Below are positions 1 through 7,313 of a stretch of DNA of 64,000 nt, in pieces. The notes below the pieces were generated by a model. The model was given only the letters and a program-made list of their open reading frames with translations. It did no database searches and was not told where the DNA came from. Made by a program: the position numbers and the translations under genes. The stretch lies in assembly GCA_030427835.1 (NCBI GenBank), contig JAUICN010000004.1, positions 186,001-250,000 on the forward strand. The letters are read 5' to 3'. Numbering within the stretch: position 1 is the stretch's first letter; the number at the start of each line of letters is the position of its first letter. Origin of the DNA: Polyangia bacterium (GTDB taxonomy: Bacteria; Myxococcota_A; Polyangia; Polyangiales; JAUICN01).

Positions 1-297
1 GGTTCCAGTGCGGGCACCGCGGCGTCCGGCGGGTCCGACGTGATTGATGATCCCGCGGTCGCCGGGCCACTCGCAGCCCAGGAGGAGGCAGCCTATCTGG
101 GTCAACTGTTCCAACAGTACGTGCAGGCCAAAACTGCCGCAGGTGAAAACGTGTCCAATATTCCAGAGGACAAGTTCTCCCAACGTGTGCTGCGCAACGC
201 CCAAACCCTTGCCAAAAAGCACGGTGTAAAAGACGTTCGCTTCCAGGTGGAAAACCGAGCGGGCCAGATCGTGCTTCGCCCCGTGCTCATCCGGTAG
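1..297 (+). CDS. C-terminal end of a protein cut by the window edge
   Basis: The frame is open from base 1, so only the last 98 residues of a longer protein are visible. A Gly/Ser/Ala-rich linker is followed by about 75 residues of helix then strand (AQEEAAYLGQLFQQY, KFSQRVLRNAQTLAKKHG, VKDVRFQV). From memory of the family this resembles the short C-terminal domain of myxobacterial MXAN_5187-type proteins, but I cannot search to confirm it. A GTG at 40 could in principle start a small 85-residue protein, but the upstream frame is open and linker-like, so truncation is more likely. The stop lies 39 bases before the next ATG on the same strand, so the two genes may be cotranscribed. Function unknown. 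Confidence 0.6.
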   Translation, partial: GSSAGTAASGGSDVIDDPAVAGPLAAQEEAAYLGQLFQQYVQAKTAAGENVSNIPEDKFSQRVLRNAQTLAKKHGVKDVRFQVENRAGQIVLRPVLIR

Positions 298-336
298 GCC
301 TTGACCAGGGGTGGGTTTTCCATCACTCCGGTGCCC

Positions 337-1056
337 ATGGGTTGGTTGGATTTCTTTCGCTCGGACAGTCCCCGGGCGCTCAAAAAGCACACGGAGCGGG
401 TAGCCAACCGGCGCGCCCAGAACCCGGACCGTTGGGAATCCATTCAGGCCCTTGCAAAGGTGCCCTCTGCGGAGACCTCCGCTGCGCTAATGCAGCGTTT
501 TGGGTTTCGTGTGGACCCAAGCATCGTCGACCAGGAAGAAAAGGAACTGGTGGTGCAAACCCTGGCGCAGGTGGGGGACATCGCCATTGAGCCCGTCCGT
601 GCCTACCTCAACCAATGCGAATCCATCGGGTGGCCCATCAAGGTGCTTTCCCAGTTGGTGGACGAGGTGGAAGTGCACGCAGCGGTGCTCAGCCTGCTCG
701 ACGCCATGGACACCGAGTACGAGCGCGACCCCCAAAAGAAAATCCAGGTCATCGCCTACTTTGAGGAACACAGGGCCACCGGTGTTCTCGAGTCCGTCAC
801 GCCGTTTTTGAACGACATGAACGAAACTGTCCGCTTCCATGCCGTGGGTGCCCTGCTCGCCCAGGGGGCCGACGCCGCCCCGGCGCTGCTCGCCCGGGTA
901 CCAAAAGAAGATTCCGTCCGTGTGCAAACCCGCATCCTGGATGCCGCCGCAGAGAACCAATGGCCCCTGGCCCCCGACCTGCGCGACCACATCAAACAGG
1001 GCCCCCTCAACGACCGCTACTCCCTCACCAAAAACAGCTCCCTCGCCAAGAAGTAG
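337..1056 (+). CDS. HEAT-repeat protein
   Basis: This is a 239-residue soluble protein made of paired helices. It begins MGWLDFFRS and ends in a Lys-rich tail. The segment from about residue 40 to 215 has the alternation of hydrophobic and charged helices seen in HEAT/PBS-lyase repeats, with VRFHAVGALLAQGADAAPALL as the clearest unit. No catalytic motif, signal peptide or membrane segment is visible, so it is probably a cytoplasmic scaffold or adaptor. The frame stays open back to a TTG at 301, but the ATG at 337 gives a start like that of related proteins and is preferred. It follows the truncated gene closely and may share its transcript. The partner protein is not apparent from the sequence. 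Confidence 0.7.
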   Translation: MGWLDFFRSDSPRALKKHTERVANRRAQNPDRWESIQALAKVPSAETSAALMQRFGFRVDPSIVDQEEKELVVQTLAQVGDIAIEPVRAYLNQCESIGWPIKVLSQLVDEVEVHAAVLSLLDAMDTEYERDPQKKIQVIAYFEEHRATGVLESVTPFLNDMNETVRFHAVGALLAQGADAAPALLARVPKEDSVRVQTRILDAAAENQWPLAPDLRDHIKQGPLNDRYSLTKNSSLAKK

Positions 1057-1119
1057 CTCCCCGATGGCGCAGGGGCCGGAGCCGGAGCCGGCGGGGCGCA
1101 GGCGGCGCAGGCGCAGGGC

Positions 1120-2055
1120 CTAGGGCGTGTAGGAGACCTTAGGGGGGACGTAGAAGACGGCGCCCAGGCTGAACATGTGGTTGAACCAGGGGATGCGGTC
1201 GTCGGCATTGATGACGCCGTCAGAGAACTTGCCCGCGGGCCCCGCCTCGTCGGTGCCCGAGGTGTTCCAGGCGAAGGGCAGGCCCCGCCATTCGAGCGCC
1301 ATGCCGGCCCAGTCGGAGAACATCAACGTCAATGCGGCCCCAAAGGTGGGCGCAAGGGTGCTGCGGCTGATCCGCGCCACCTGACTCTGGAGACACGCCG
1401 GAGAGGCGGTCACCCCCGAGCAGATCGACGGGTCAATGAGACTCTGACGCTCTTCCACGCCCACCATGGCAGCCCCGGCAAACACCTGAAAGTCCGCGTC
1501 CACAAACACCTTCTGAAACAGCGCAAGCTTGCCCCGCAGGGGAATAAAACTCAGCTGCAATGCCGTGAACCACTGAATGCGCCCCACCTGCTCCGCAAAG
1601 TTGTCCGCGGAGGGCAGGCTCAACACGTTGAACTCCGTGGTTTGTCCCTCACGGCCAATCTCCCGGGTAAGGGGAGTCTCGGAATCGGACACGTTGAACG
1701 CACCCACAAGCCCAAGGCCAAGCCAATCCATCAGGTGGTAGGAAACCTGGGCACCCAGCAGGCGATGCCGCACATATTGATCCTGAAGTGTGAACGCCAG
1801 AAACGGCTGCACCTGCAGGCGTCCCTCCCGGTACACACGGCAGTGACGGCAGGCCGGCGCATCCGCCAGGGGCCCTGTGAGTTGAATGTCTTCTGCCAGG
1901 GCCGAACCCGCACCCAGGGTGAGGCAAGCGGCAGCCAGCACCACGAGCAAAGGGTTGCGTGCGCCACGACACCGACGGCCAAACGACAGCCGGGAGACGT
2001 GCCATCCGTGATCCTGGGGTTGTGGGGTAGGGTGTTCCATCGATGATCCGTCCAT
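1120..2055 (-). CDS. Outer-membrane beta-barrel protein (GltA/GltB-like)
   Basis: The protein has 311 residues. An Arg-rich n-region, a hydrophobic core near residues 35-50 and an ALA cleavage site (before EDIQLTGPL) form a signal peptide. The mature part is a series of amphipathic strands (QVQPFLAFTLQDQYVRHRL, SYHLMDWLGLGLVGAFNV and similar), as in the myxobacterial outer-membrane beta-barrel family that includes GltA, GltB and GltH. Four Cys lie outside the signal: two in ACRHC near the N-terminus and two in SICSGVTASPAC. Its ATG overlaps the stop of the upstream barrel gene (TGATG), so translation is probably coupled; a second ATG at 2040 is possible. The paired barrels recall the adjacent gltB-gltA genes of Myxococcus. 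The family assignment is by pattern; the link to gliding is inference. Confidence 0.75.
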   Translation of the reverse strand: MDGSSMEHPTPQPQDHGWHVSRLSFGRRCRGARNPLLVVLAAACLTLGAGSALAEDIQLTGPLADAPACRHCRVYREGRLQVQPFLAFTLQDQYVRHRLLGAQVSYHLMDWLGLGLVGAFNVSDSETPLTREIGREGQTTEFNVLSLPSADNFAEQVGRIQWFTALQLSFIPLRGKLALFQKVFVDADFQVFAGAAMVGVEERQSLIDPSICSGVTASPACLQSQVARISRSTLAPTFGAALTLMFSDWAGMALEWRGLPFAWNTSGTDEAGPAGKFSDGVINADDRIPWFNHMFSLGAVFYVPPKVSYTP

Positions 2056-3167
2056 CACTTGGGCAACCTGTACTCAAAGGTTTGGGGCAGGAAGAACGAA
2101 AAGCCCAGGTAGGCCGACACGTTGTTTTCAAGGGAAGGGCTATCCTGGTACCAGGTGCTGTTGTCGAACCGTTGCTCACCCAGGGCCACGCCCACATTCT
2201 CGAAACGTTCGAGGTAGGGGTAGTCCCGGAGCTCGGCGTACACCGCCATCCAACGGGTCAGGAACACACGAATACCAATCCCGGCATTGAACGCCACGCG
2301 CCAATCAAAAGAAAAGGTGCGGGCTTCCGGATCGATCACAGGAGTGGGCCGCGTGCGCAGCGTGCCAACTCCGCCCACCACGTAGGCATCCCACTGGAAG
2401 ATGTACCGGTTGAACATGGCGAACTTGCCGTAGATGGGCACGTAGGTGAAGTTGAAGTGCGCGCCCAGCTGGTACTCGTTGATGGGAATGGCAAGCCGGG
2501 TGGACCGCCGCACGAAGTAGTTGAGGTCCGATTCGCTTTCGAGCCCCTGGTACCACTGAAACGACACACCCGCCGCAAGCACATTGGTAAACCAGTAGTT
2601 GGCGGAAAAGCCCACCGAGGGGTGGCTCACGTAGGGGTCGTTGATAGAAAACCCCAGGTTGGGTGCCAACTCAAAGCGGTTCAGGCGCAGGGCGTACACC
2701 TGCTGCACCGCGTAGATGCGCTCGGGCACGGCCACGGGCGCCTCCTCTTGCGCCATGCTGGCAGCATCGTCTTCTGTGGTCGCGGTCAAGTCTGCAATAA
2801 AATCCAAGGACCCGCCGGATCCGCCATCCGAAGTGTCGCCGCCGGAAAGATCCCCGTCCGAAAAGTCCATGTCCGAAGTGGGGCCGCCCGTTTCATCCGG
2901 GTGCACTTCATCCAGATCGAACGACATGTCCTGGGCCCGGGCCACGGAACTCCCCCAACCAGACGTGCACCATCCAGGCGCACCCCAGCCGAACAATGCC
3001 AACGTTGCGGCAAGAAAAACGGGTTCGGGCCGCCACAAAAGGGGCCCATGAAATACACGCGGAAGTTCCACAGAAAAACCTAGCTTACGAAAAACTTGGG
3101 CTAACCCAACCAGATCTGGCTGCCAGAAGCAACATTCCTCCACACTTCCATCGGGATGTTGCGGCAT
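2055..3167 (-). CDS. Outer-membrane beta-barrel protein with QDMSF N-terminal tag (GltA/GltB-like)
   Basis: From the ATG at 3167 (preceded by GGGGG) the protein has 370 residues. The hydrophobic signal stretch lies unusually deep, near residues 48-77, and ends ARA before the mature start QDMSFDLDEVHPD. An internal start such as the TTG within LLWRPEP would give a normal signal peptide. An acidic Ser/Gly/Asp linker (about residues 90-130) precedes barrel strands such as VGFSANYWFTNVLAAGVSFQ and MAVYAELRDYPYLERF. It belongs to the same barrel family as the downstream gene. The QDMSF tag recurs in the TPR protein at 7314-9101. The gene starts 10 bases after the ftsY stop, so ftsY and the two barrel genes form one tight operon. 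Confidence 0.75.
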   Translation of the reverse strand: MPQHPDGSVEECCFWQPDLVGLAQVFRKLGFSVELPRVFHGPLLWRPEPVFLAATLALFGWGAPGWCTSGWGSSVARAQDMSFDLDEVHPDETGGPTSDMDFSDGDLSGGDTSDGGSGGSLDFIADLTATTEDDAASMAQEEAPVAVPERIYAVQQVYALRLNRFELAPNLGFSINDPYVSHPSVGFSANYWFTNVLAAGVSFQWYQGLESESDLNYFVRRSTRLAIPINEYQLGAHFNFTYVPIYGKFAMFNRYIFQWDAYVVGGVGTLRTRPTPVIDPEARTFSFDWRVAFNAGIGIRVFLTRWMAVYAELRDYPYLERFENVGVALGEQRFDNSTWYQDSPSLENNVSAYLGFSFFLPQTFEYRLPK

Positions 3168-3177
3168 ATTTTACCCC

Positions 3178-4545
3178 CTAGGACGGGTCGGGGTGCAGCA
3201 TGGCTTGCACAAACCCCGCTGCCGCAAAGGGGCGTAGATCCGGAGCCTTCTCCCCCACGCCCACGTAACGCACGGGCAACCGCTCCTGGTGGGCGATCTG
3301 CAACACCACGCCACCCTTGGCCGTTCCGTCCAGTTTGGTGAGGATCACCCCCGTCAAACCCGTGGAAGTGGTTCCCAGGGCCTGGCCGAATTGCCGGGCC
3401 TGCTGCACGGCGTTTTGCCCCGTGGTGGCGTCCACCACCAGCCACACCTGGTCCGGCGCCACGCCACCCCGGGCCTTGGTGGCCGACCGATGCACCTTCT
3501 GCAGCTCCTCCATGAGCGGCGCCCGGGTATGCAAACGGCCCGCCGTATCCACCAGCACCACATCGCAGTCCGATTCCACCGCCTGTTTGACGCCCTCGAA
3601 GGCCACCGAAGCCGGGTCCTGGCCTTCGGCGCCCCGGGTCACCTCGCAGCCCACGCGCCTACCCCAGGCCTCCAACTGCTCCACGGCCGCTGCCCGAAAC
3701 GTATCCCCCGCCACAAGCCGCACCTTGGCACCCCCGGCCGTCCACTGGTGGGCCAGCTTGCCAATGGTGGTGGTCTTTCCCACACCGTTCACGCCCACCA
3801 TCAGAATCACGTAGGGGCCCTGGTCCGAGCGAGATGGCTGAAACGTGGCCGGATCAAAAAGGGGGGCCGTGGCCTCGGATCCTGCCGCGTCCTGGGCGGC
3901 AAGAATCCCCGCGTCCTGGGCGCCAAGAACCCCAGTGGCCTGGGTGCGGAGTGCCTCCCAAAGATCCTCCTCGGTTTTTAGCTCACCGGATTTCCATTGT
4001 TCCCGCAGGCCGTCGAGCCACTGGCCCGTGAGCCCCACCCCCACGTCCGCGCCGATGAGCGCCATCTCCAGGGTCTCCAGCATCTCCTCCGAAAGTGTTT
4101 TGCCGCGAAACATCCCCTGGATGGCAGAAAACAGCTGCCCCCGGGTCCGCGCCATTCCCTGCCGCAGGGCCGCCTGCTCCGTCCCCGGGTCTTCTGGCGC
4201 AGGCTCTCTTGGGTCCTCCGTGTCCCGCTGTGGAACTGGCTCAGAACTTCCGGGCCCAGAACTCCCGGGTTCAGGCACCGTTTCAAGCGGCTCCGGGCTC
4301 GGCGCCATTTCCCGGGGCGGTTCCGACACCGGGCGCTCCTGCTCCCTTGCCCCCACCTCCGACGCCGCCTCGGACCCTGGCTCAGACCCCGCCGCTTCAG
4401 GTGAGTCTCCACGATCCGAATCCATCCCCGGGTGCAGGTTCCTCCGGCGCAACCGCAGGCCCATCCCAAGCACCACCGCACCCAGCCCCACAGCCCACAC
4501 CCAAATCGGAACACCCATCACAACCTCATCCATACCCGCCCTCAT
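3178..4545 (-). CDS. ftsY: Signal recognition particle receptor FtsY
   Basis: FtsY is the membrane-side GTPase that receives the SRP-ribosome complex and passes it to the Sec translocon. The 455 residues show an N-terminal membrane segment (about 12-30), a long acidic Glu/Pro/Ser linker (about 40-125) corresponding to the A domain, the four-helix N domain (about 130-205) and the NG GTPase. The GTPase motifs are GVNGVGKTTTIGKL (G1), DTFRAAA, DTAGR (G3), TKLDGTAKGG (G4) and GVGEKAPDLRPF near the end. The N-terminal membrane anchor is unlike E. coli FtsY but is known in related phyla. An alternative ATG lies at 4533. A short run in the linker before the G1 motif repeats (GAQDAG, AAQDAAG). The gene heads an operon with two outer-membrane barrels, and its promoter must lie in the 141 bases shared with the divergent gene at 4687. 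Confidence 0.95.
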   Translation of the reverse strand: MRAGMDEVVMGVPIWVWAVGLGAVVLGMGLRLRRRNLHPGMDSDRGDSPEAAGSEPGSEAASEVGAREQERPVSEPPREMAPSPEPLETVPEPGSSGPGSSEPVPQRDTEDPREPAPEDPGTEQAALRQGMARTRGQLFSAIQGMFRGKTLSEEMLETLEMALIGADVGVGLTGQWLDGLREQWKSGELKTEEDLWEALRTQATGVLGAQDAGILAAQDAAGSEATAPLFDPATFQPSRSDQGPYVILMVGVNGVGKTTTIGKLAHQWTAGGAKVRLVAGDTFRAAAVEQLEAWGRRVGCEVTRGAEGQDPASVAFEGVKQAVESDCDVVLVDTAGRLHTRAPLMEELQKVHRSATKARGGVAPDQVWLVVDATTGQNAVQQARQFGQALGTTSTGLTGVILTKLDGTAKGGVVLQIAHQERLPVRYVGVGEKAPDLRPFAAAGFVQAMLHPDPS

Positions 4546-4686
4546 ACATCAACCCCCCACCCAGGGCGAGACAGTGCCTTTTCCGTTCCGCGGTGGTTTG
4601 CGGGCCCGGGTTGGTTTCGAAAAAAAAGAACGGACGAAGCAACTCGGGGTGCTCCCGGCCGATAAGGGGGGCGAAACGGAGGAGAG

Positions 4687-5367
4687 ATGTTGCATTTGAA
4701 TCGAGTTCGCGTGGGTGGTTTGGAGGCTTGGGTACTTTTGTTGAGTATTTCCCTGGCGGGCGTTCTTTCCGGCTGCATGAGCACCGCCCAATTTCAGGGC
4801 GTAGACACCGTGCCCAAGGGGGAAATCGAATACGGGGTGGGCGCCTCCTACGTCCGATATGAGGTGGCTTCCCTGCGTGCTCCTGACGGATTGGAAACGC
4901 GCAGATACCTCGTACCGTCCTTTTTTCTCCGCAGGGGATTGTTTAAGGGGGTTGAGTTTCACGTATCGGGGTCCCTCACCGCCTGGTTCTCCCACGGGAT
5001 GAAATTCCAGCTGTTGGGGGGAAGAGAAAAGAACGGCCTGGCCCTATCCTTGGGTTGGGATTTTCACCACTACTACACATTCACTCCAGAGGGCTACAGC
5101 AGCCCCGCGACCACCACGTCCCATACGGATTTGGTGGCACCCGTGTATCTTGGCTACCGCTTTGATCCCGATACGGCCCTCTACGTCACGCCCAAATACG
5201 TACTACGAAGCCGATTGCAAGACTTCGTCGGCATTACCCACGCCGCAGGGGCCACAGCCGGAGCAGAGTTTGGGCATGACAAACGTTTCTTCGTGGAAGG
5301 TGGATTACTCCGTGATTGGAGCCTCAAAAGCTACATCCCCAACTTTGGTGTGGGAATGTCTTTCTAA
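4687..5367 (+). CDS. Probable barrel-like lipoprotein
   Basis: The 226-residue product begins with a signal peptide ending in a lipobox (LSGC, Cys near residue 30), so it should be lipidated. The mature part is rich in alternating aromatic and hydrophobic strands (GEIEYGVGASYVRYEV, LALSLGWDFHHYYTF, APVYLGYRFDPDTALYVTPKY) and ends in Phe, a signature of outer-membrane barrels recognised by the Bam machinery. A lipidated small barrel or barrel-like surface protein is the best reading; I cannot name a family. An AGGAGAG ribosome site precedes the ATG. It is divergent from ftsY and converges with the next gene, with 13 bases between the two stops. Confidence 0.65.
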   Translation: MLHLNRVRVGGLEAWVLLLSISLAGVLSGCMSTAQFQGVDTVPKGEIEYGVGASYVRYEVASLRAPDGLETRRYLVPSFFLRRGLFKGVEFHVSGSLTAWFSHGMKFQLLGGREKNGLALSLGWDFHHYYTFTPEGYSSPATTTSHTDLVAPVYLGYRFDPDTALYVTPKYVLRSRLQDFVGITHAAGATAGAEFGHDKRFFVEGGLLRDWSLKSYIPNFGVGMSF

Positions 5368-5372
5368 ATCCC

Positions 5373-5387
5373 GAAGTGGTCTAGGGA
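5373..5387. repeat. Copy of the end of the 30575-30741 hairpin element
   Basis: The plus strand reads CCGAAGTGGTCTAGG. It matches the right end of the hairpin element at 30727-30741 (GCGAAGCGGTCTAGG) in 13 of 15 positions, with a 14-base core holding one mismatch. It spans the junction between two convergent genes, and read on the minus strand its TAG is the stop codon of the gene at 5381-6361. Flanking ATCCC and GGGAT can pair around it, so it may also act as a weak two-way terminator. No matching left end is nearby. Confidence 0.35.
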
Positions 5388-6361
5388 TCGCTGCCCACAG
5401 GTGTTTCCGCCGCCCTCTGCTGCAACACGGTGAGGGCTTGCCGGGCGCGGCGGCGCCAGTGGGGGTCGGTGAGGTCCACTTGATCGTGGCAATGGCGCTC
5501 GGCCACGTGCAGGGCATTCACCACTTCCACAGGGGTACCGGGTTGCCGTTGCAGTTCCTGCAAAGTCCACCTTTGGCTGACGGTCACCGAGCCCAGGGTC
5601 GCCGCAAATCGTTGGGTTACGGCCCTGTCAAAATCCTCACGAGAGGGAACCCAATCCGCGTCCTCCACGGCTTCTGTGGCATCCGTCCGTGATCCCCGGG
5701 TGGGATCGGGGGCGTCGGCCCATCCGGAGGTTGGCGTGAAGTTCAAGGGTAGGGCGTTCGCCCGCCGCCTGCGGCGCACCACCCACCAAACAAGCCCCCC
5801 AAACAACCAGGGCACCGTACTCACCGCCCCCCAAAGCCAACCCCAACGCCCCACACGCGTTCGCACGGTAGGCTTTGCGATAGGGGTTCCTTCGGCTCCC
5901 TTAGGCGGTAAACCTTCCGCAGCAAACCGATACCGCGCCACACTGGGACCAAGCGTCTCACTGCCAGCAAACCGCACCACCATCTCCCCCGCCGCAGTCC
6001 CCCCCGCCGCAGTCCCCTCTGTCGCCGCTTTCCCTGGGCAGGGCACATCCCACCGCGCACGCCCATCGCTCCCCGTAATCCGCCTGCCAAGATCACCAGA
6101 CGAAAGCCGAGCCCCCGCCACAGCTCCTCCCCCATCATCCCGCAACGTCGCCACCACCCCGCAGCCATGTTCGCCATCTCCCCCAGCGCTAGGCACCCGC
6201 TCAAGCGCCAACACACTCCCCGCCCGCACCACCACATCAACCTCCGCCGCCCCTGCAAGCGACTGCCCAAATACGGTCCTAGACGTTGGGGTCGTAAGGA
6301 ACAGAACAACGAAAACAGCGCCAATGGTTTTTGAGGCCGTGCCCATGGGAGAATGCTCCAT
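5381..6361 (-). CDS. Membrane-anchored protein of unknown function
   Basis: The 326 residues begin with a signal peptide (about 10-33, cleavage near FGQS). A domain of about 130 residues follows, with strand-like stretches reminiscent of carboxypeptidase-regulatory or bacterial Ig folds (GVVATLRDDGGGAVAGARL, RITGSDGRARWDVPC). A transmembrane helix around 195-212 ends in a basic stop-transfer run (VVRRRRRANAL). The C-terminal region of about 110 residues would be cytoplasmic and helical. The layout is an exported sensor or assembly domain tied to a cytoplasmic tail. The ATG directly abuts the yraN stop, so the genes are coupled. A perfect 15-base duplication at 5986-6015 encodes GGTAAGGTAAG. 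I do not recognise the family. Confidence 0.6.
   Translation of the reverse strand: MEHSPMGTASKTIGAVFVVLFLTTPTSRTVFGQSLAGAAEVDVVVRAGSVLALERVPSAGGDGEHGCGVVATLRDDGGGAVAGARLSSGDLGRRITGSDGRARWDVPCPGKAATEGTAAGGTAAGEMVVRFAGSETLGPSVARYRFAAEGLPPKGAEGTPIAKPTVRTRVGRWGWLWGAVSTVPWLFGGLVWWVVRRRRRANALPLNFTPTSGWADAPDPTRGSRTDATEAVEDADWVPSREDFDRAVTQRFAATLGSVTVSQRWTLQELQRQPGTPVEVVNALHVAERHCHDQVDLTDPHWRRRARQALTVLQQRAAETPVGSDP
5986..6015. repeat. Two perfect 15-base tandem copies in a coding linker
   Basis: Unit CCCCCGCCGCAGTCC occurs twice head to tail inside the gene at 5381-6361. It is in frame, adding five residues per copy (Gly/Ala/Thr), so copy-number change would not break the protein. Confidence 0.8.
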
Positions 6362-6721
6362 CTAGAGTGCCTGGGCGTAGTAGTGGATGTCGGGTTGAGT
6401 ATCGCCTGGGCCGAAGGTGACGGCGGCCACGTCGATGCGGACTTCGTCGCAGTTCCAGCGGTTTTCAGCAAGCAACATGGCGGCGGCCCGGCGTATGCGT
6501 TCGGCCTTGGGGCCCACCACAGACTCTGCGGGGTTGCCGTAGTCAGACCGGCTTCGGGAGCGCACCTCGCACACGACCATCAAGGGGCCGTTGATGGCCA
6601 CAAGATCCACCTCGAGCCTGCCAAGGCGCAGGTTGCGCGCCACCACGTCAAAGCCAGATTGTTCGAGTCGCCTGGCCACCAGGTCCTCTGCCAGCCGCCC
6701 ACGGCGCGCCCGCGGATCCAT
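6362..6721 (-). CDS. YraN/UPF0102 family endonuclease-fold protein
   Basis: At 119 residues this has the usual length of the YraN (UPF0102) family, whose fold is that of Holliday-junction-type PD-(D/E)XK nucleases. The conserved landmarks are visible: an N-terminal helix with G-x-x-A-E-D-L-A-x-x-L, then N-L-R-x-G-x-x-E-(V/I)-D-L-(V/I), then V-x-(E)VR-S-R-S, with Asp, Glu and Arg at the places expected for the metal site. The usual K in VEVK is replaced in CEVRSRS, which is common in this family. Its biological role is unsettled in all species. It sits between two genes of unknown function on the same strand and abuts the downstream one. Confidence 0.88.
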   Translation of the reverse strand: MDPRARRGRLAEDLVARRLEQSGFDVVARNLRLGRLEVDLVAINGPLMVVCEVRSRSRSDYGNPAESVVGPKAERIRRAAAMLLAENRWNCDEVRIDVAAVTFGPGDTQPDIHYYAQAL

Positions 6722-6725
6722 CCGT

Positions 6726-7217
6726 CTACTCTGAGCTGATGGTGCTGCTCAGCACGCAGTAACTTCCGCGTACGCCAGGTCCACCCAGGTCCAGCACGTT
6801 TTGGCAGGAATAGCCCGAGGGGCATTTGCACACGGAGGCATTGGGGTCGTCGGGAGCATCGCAGCGGCAGGTGCAGTACACGCGGGCACCCACCTCGTCC
6901 TCCGTGGCACAGGAGGTCTGGCTCGAGGGCGTACACTCGGGCCGGGGGTCGCCAGACAACTGGTACACCATGCACACCCGGGTGCGGCACTGCACGGAGC
7001 TTGTCTCTAGATAGGTCTCCGTGGACACAAAACCACCCTCAGGTACCTGCTCAGGCATGCAGGGATCGCCCACACCCTTGGCCTGGCAGCCCAGGGAGAA
7101 AAGAAGGGCAAGGGCGGTCAGGAAGAACCCTGAGCGGGTCAGCCGATTCACGGAATCCCTAGGAAACGCCGCAGGTGAACCCAATGTGGCGGCCTGTTCT
7201 GTACTTTTGTGCACCAT
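6726..7217 (-). CDS. Cys-rich lipoprotein
   Basis: The 163 residues carry a signal peptide with a lipobox (FSLGC, Cys near residue 44). The mature part has twelve further Cys in about 115 residues, many spaced as in small disulfide-knotted domains (RVYCTCRCD, SVCKCPSGYSC). Such proteins are usually surface- or periplasm-exposed and disulfide-bonded. The frame is open further upstream, but this ATG gives the best n-region. The gene is head to head with the TPR gene at 7314, so about 96 bases hold both promoters. Its position beside the Glt-like operon makes it a candidate accessory lipoprotein (Myxococcus GltK is also a lipoprotein), but I see no sequence proof of homology. Confidence 0.65.
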   Translation of the reverse strand: MVHKSTEQAATLGSPAAFPRDSVNRLTRSGFFLTALALLFSLGCQAKGVGDPCMPEQVPEGGFVSTETYLETSSVQCRTRVCMVYQLSGDPRPECTPSSQTSCATEDEVGARVYCTCRCDAPDDPNASVCKCPSGYSCQNVLDLGGPGVRGSYCVLSSTISSE

Positions 7218-7313
7218 GGTGAGGCCCCAAAGTACAGGGACCAAACCTCCTGTCAAGATTGCCAAGGAGTGGACGGGCGCCCCCCGGCTGACACAGAATG
7301 CCCAAGGCGAACC

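Noticed and set aside
1177-3083. Long plus-strand open frames (289 and 346 codons) opposite the two barrel genes
   Set aside because: Translations are rich in Arg, His, Gly and Pro with no family features, while the minus-strand products have signal peptides and barrel strands. They are antisense shadows caused by high GC.
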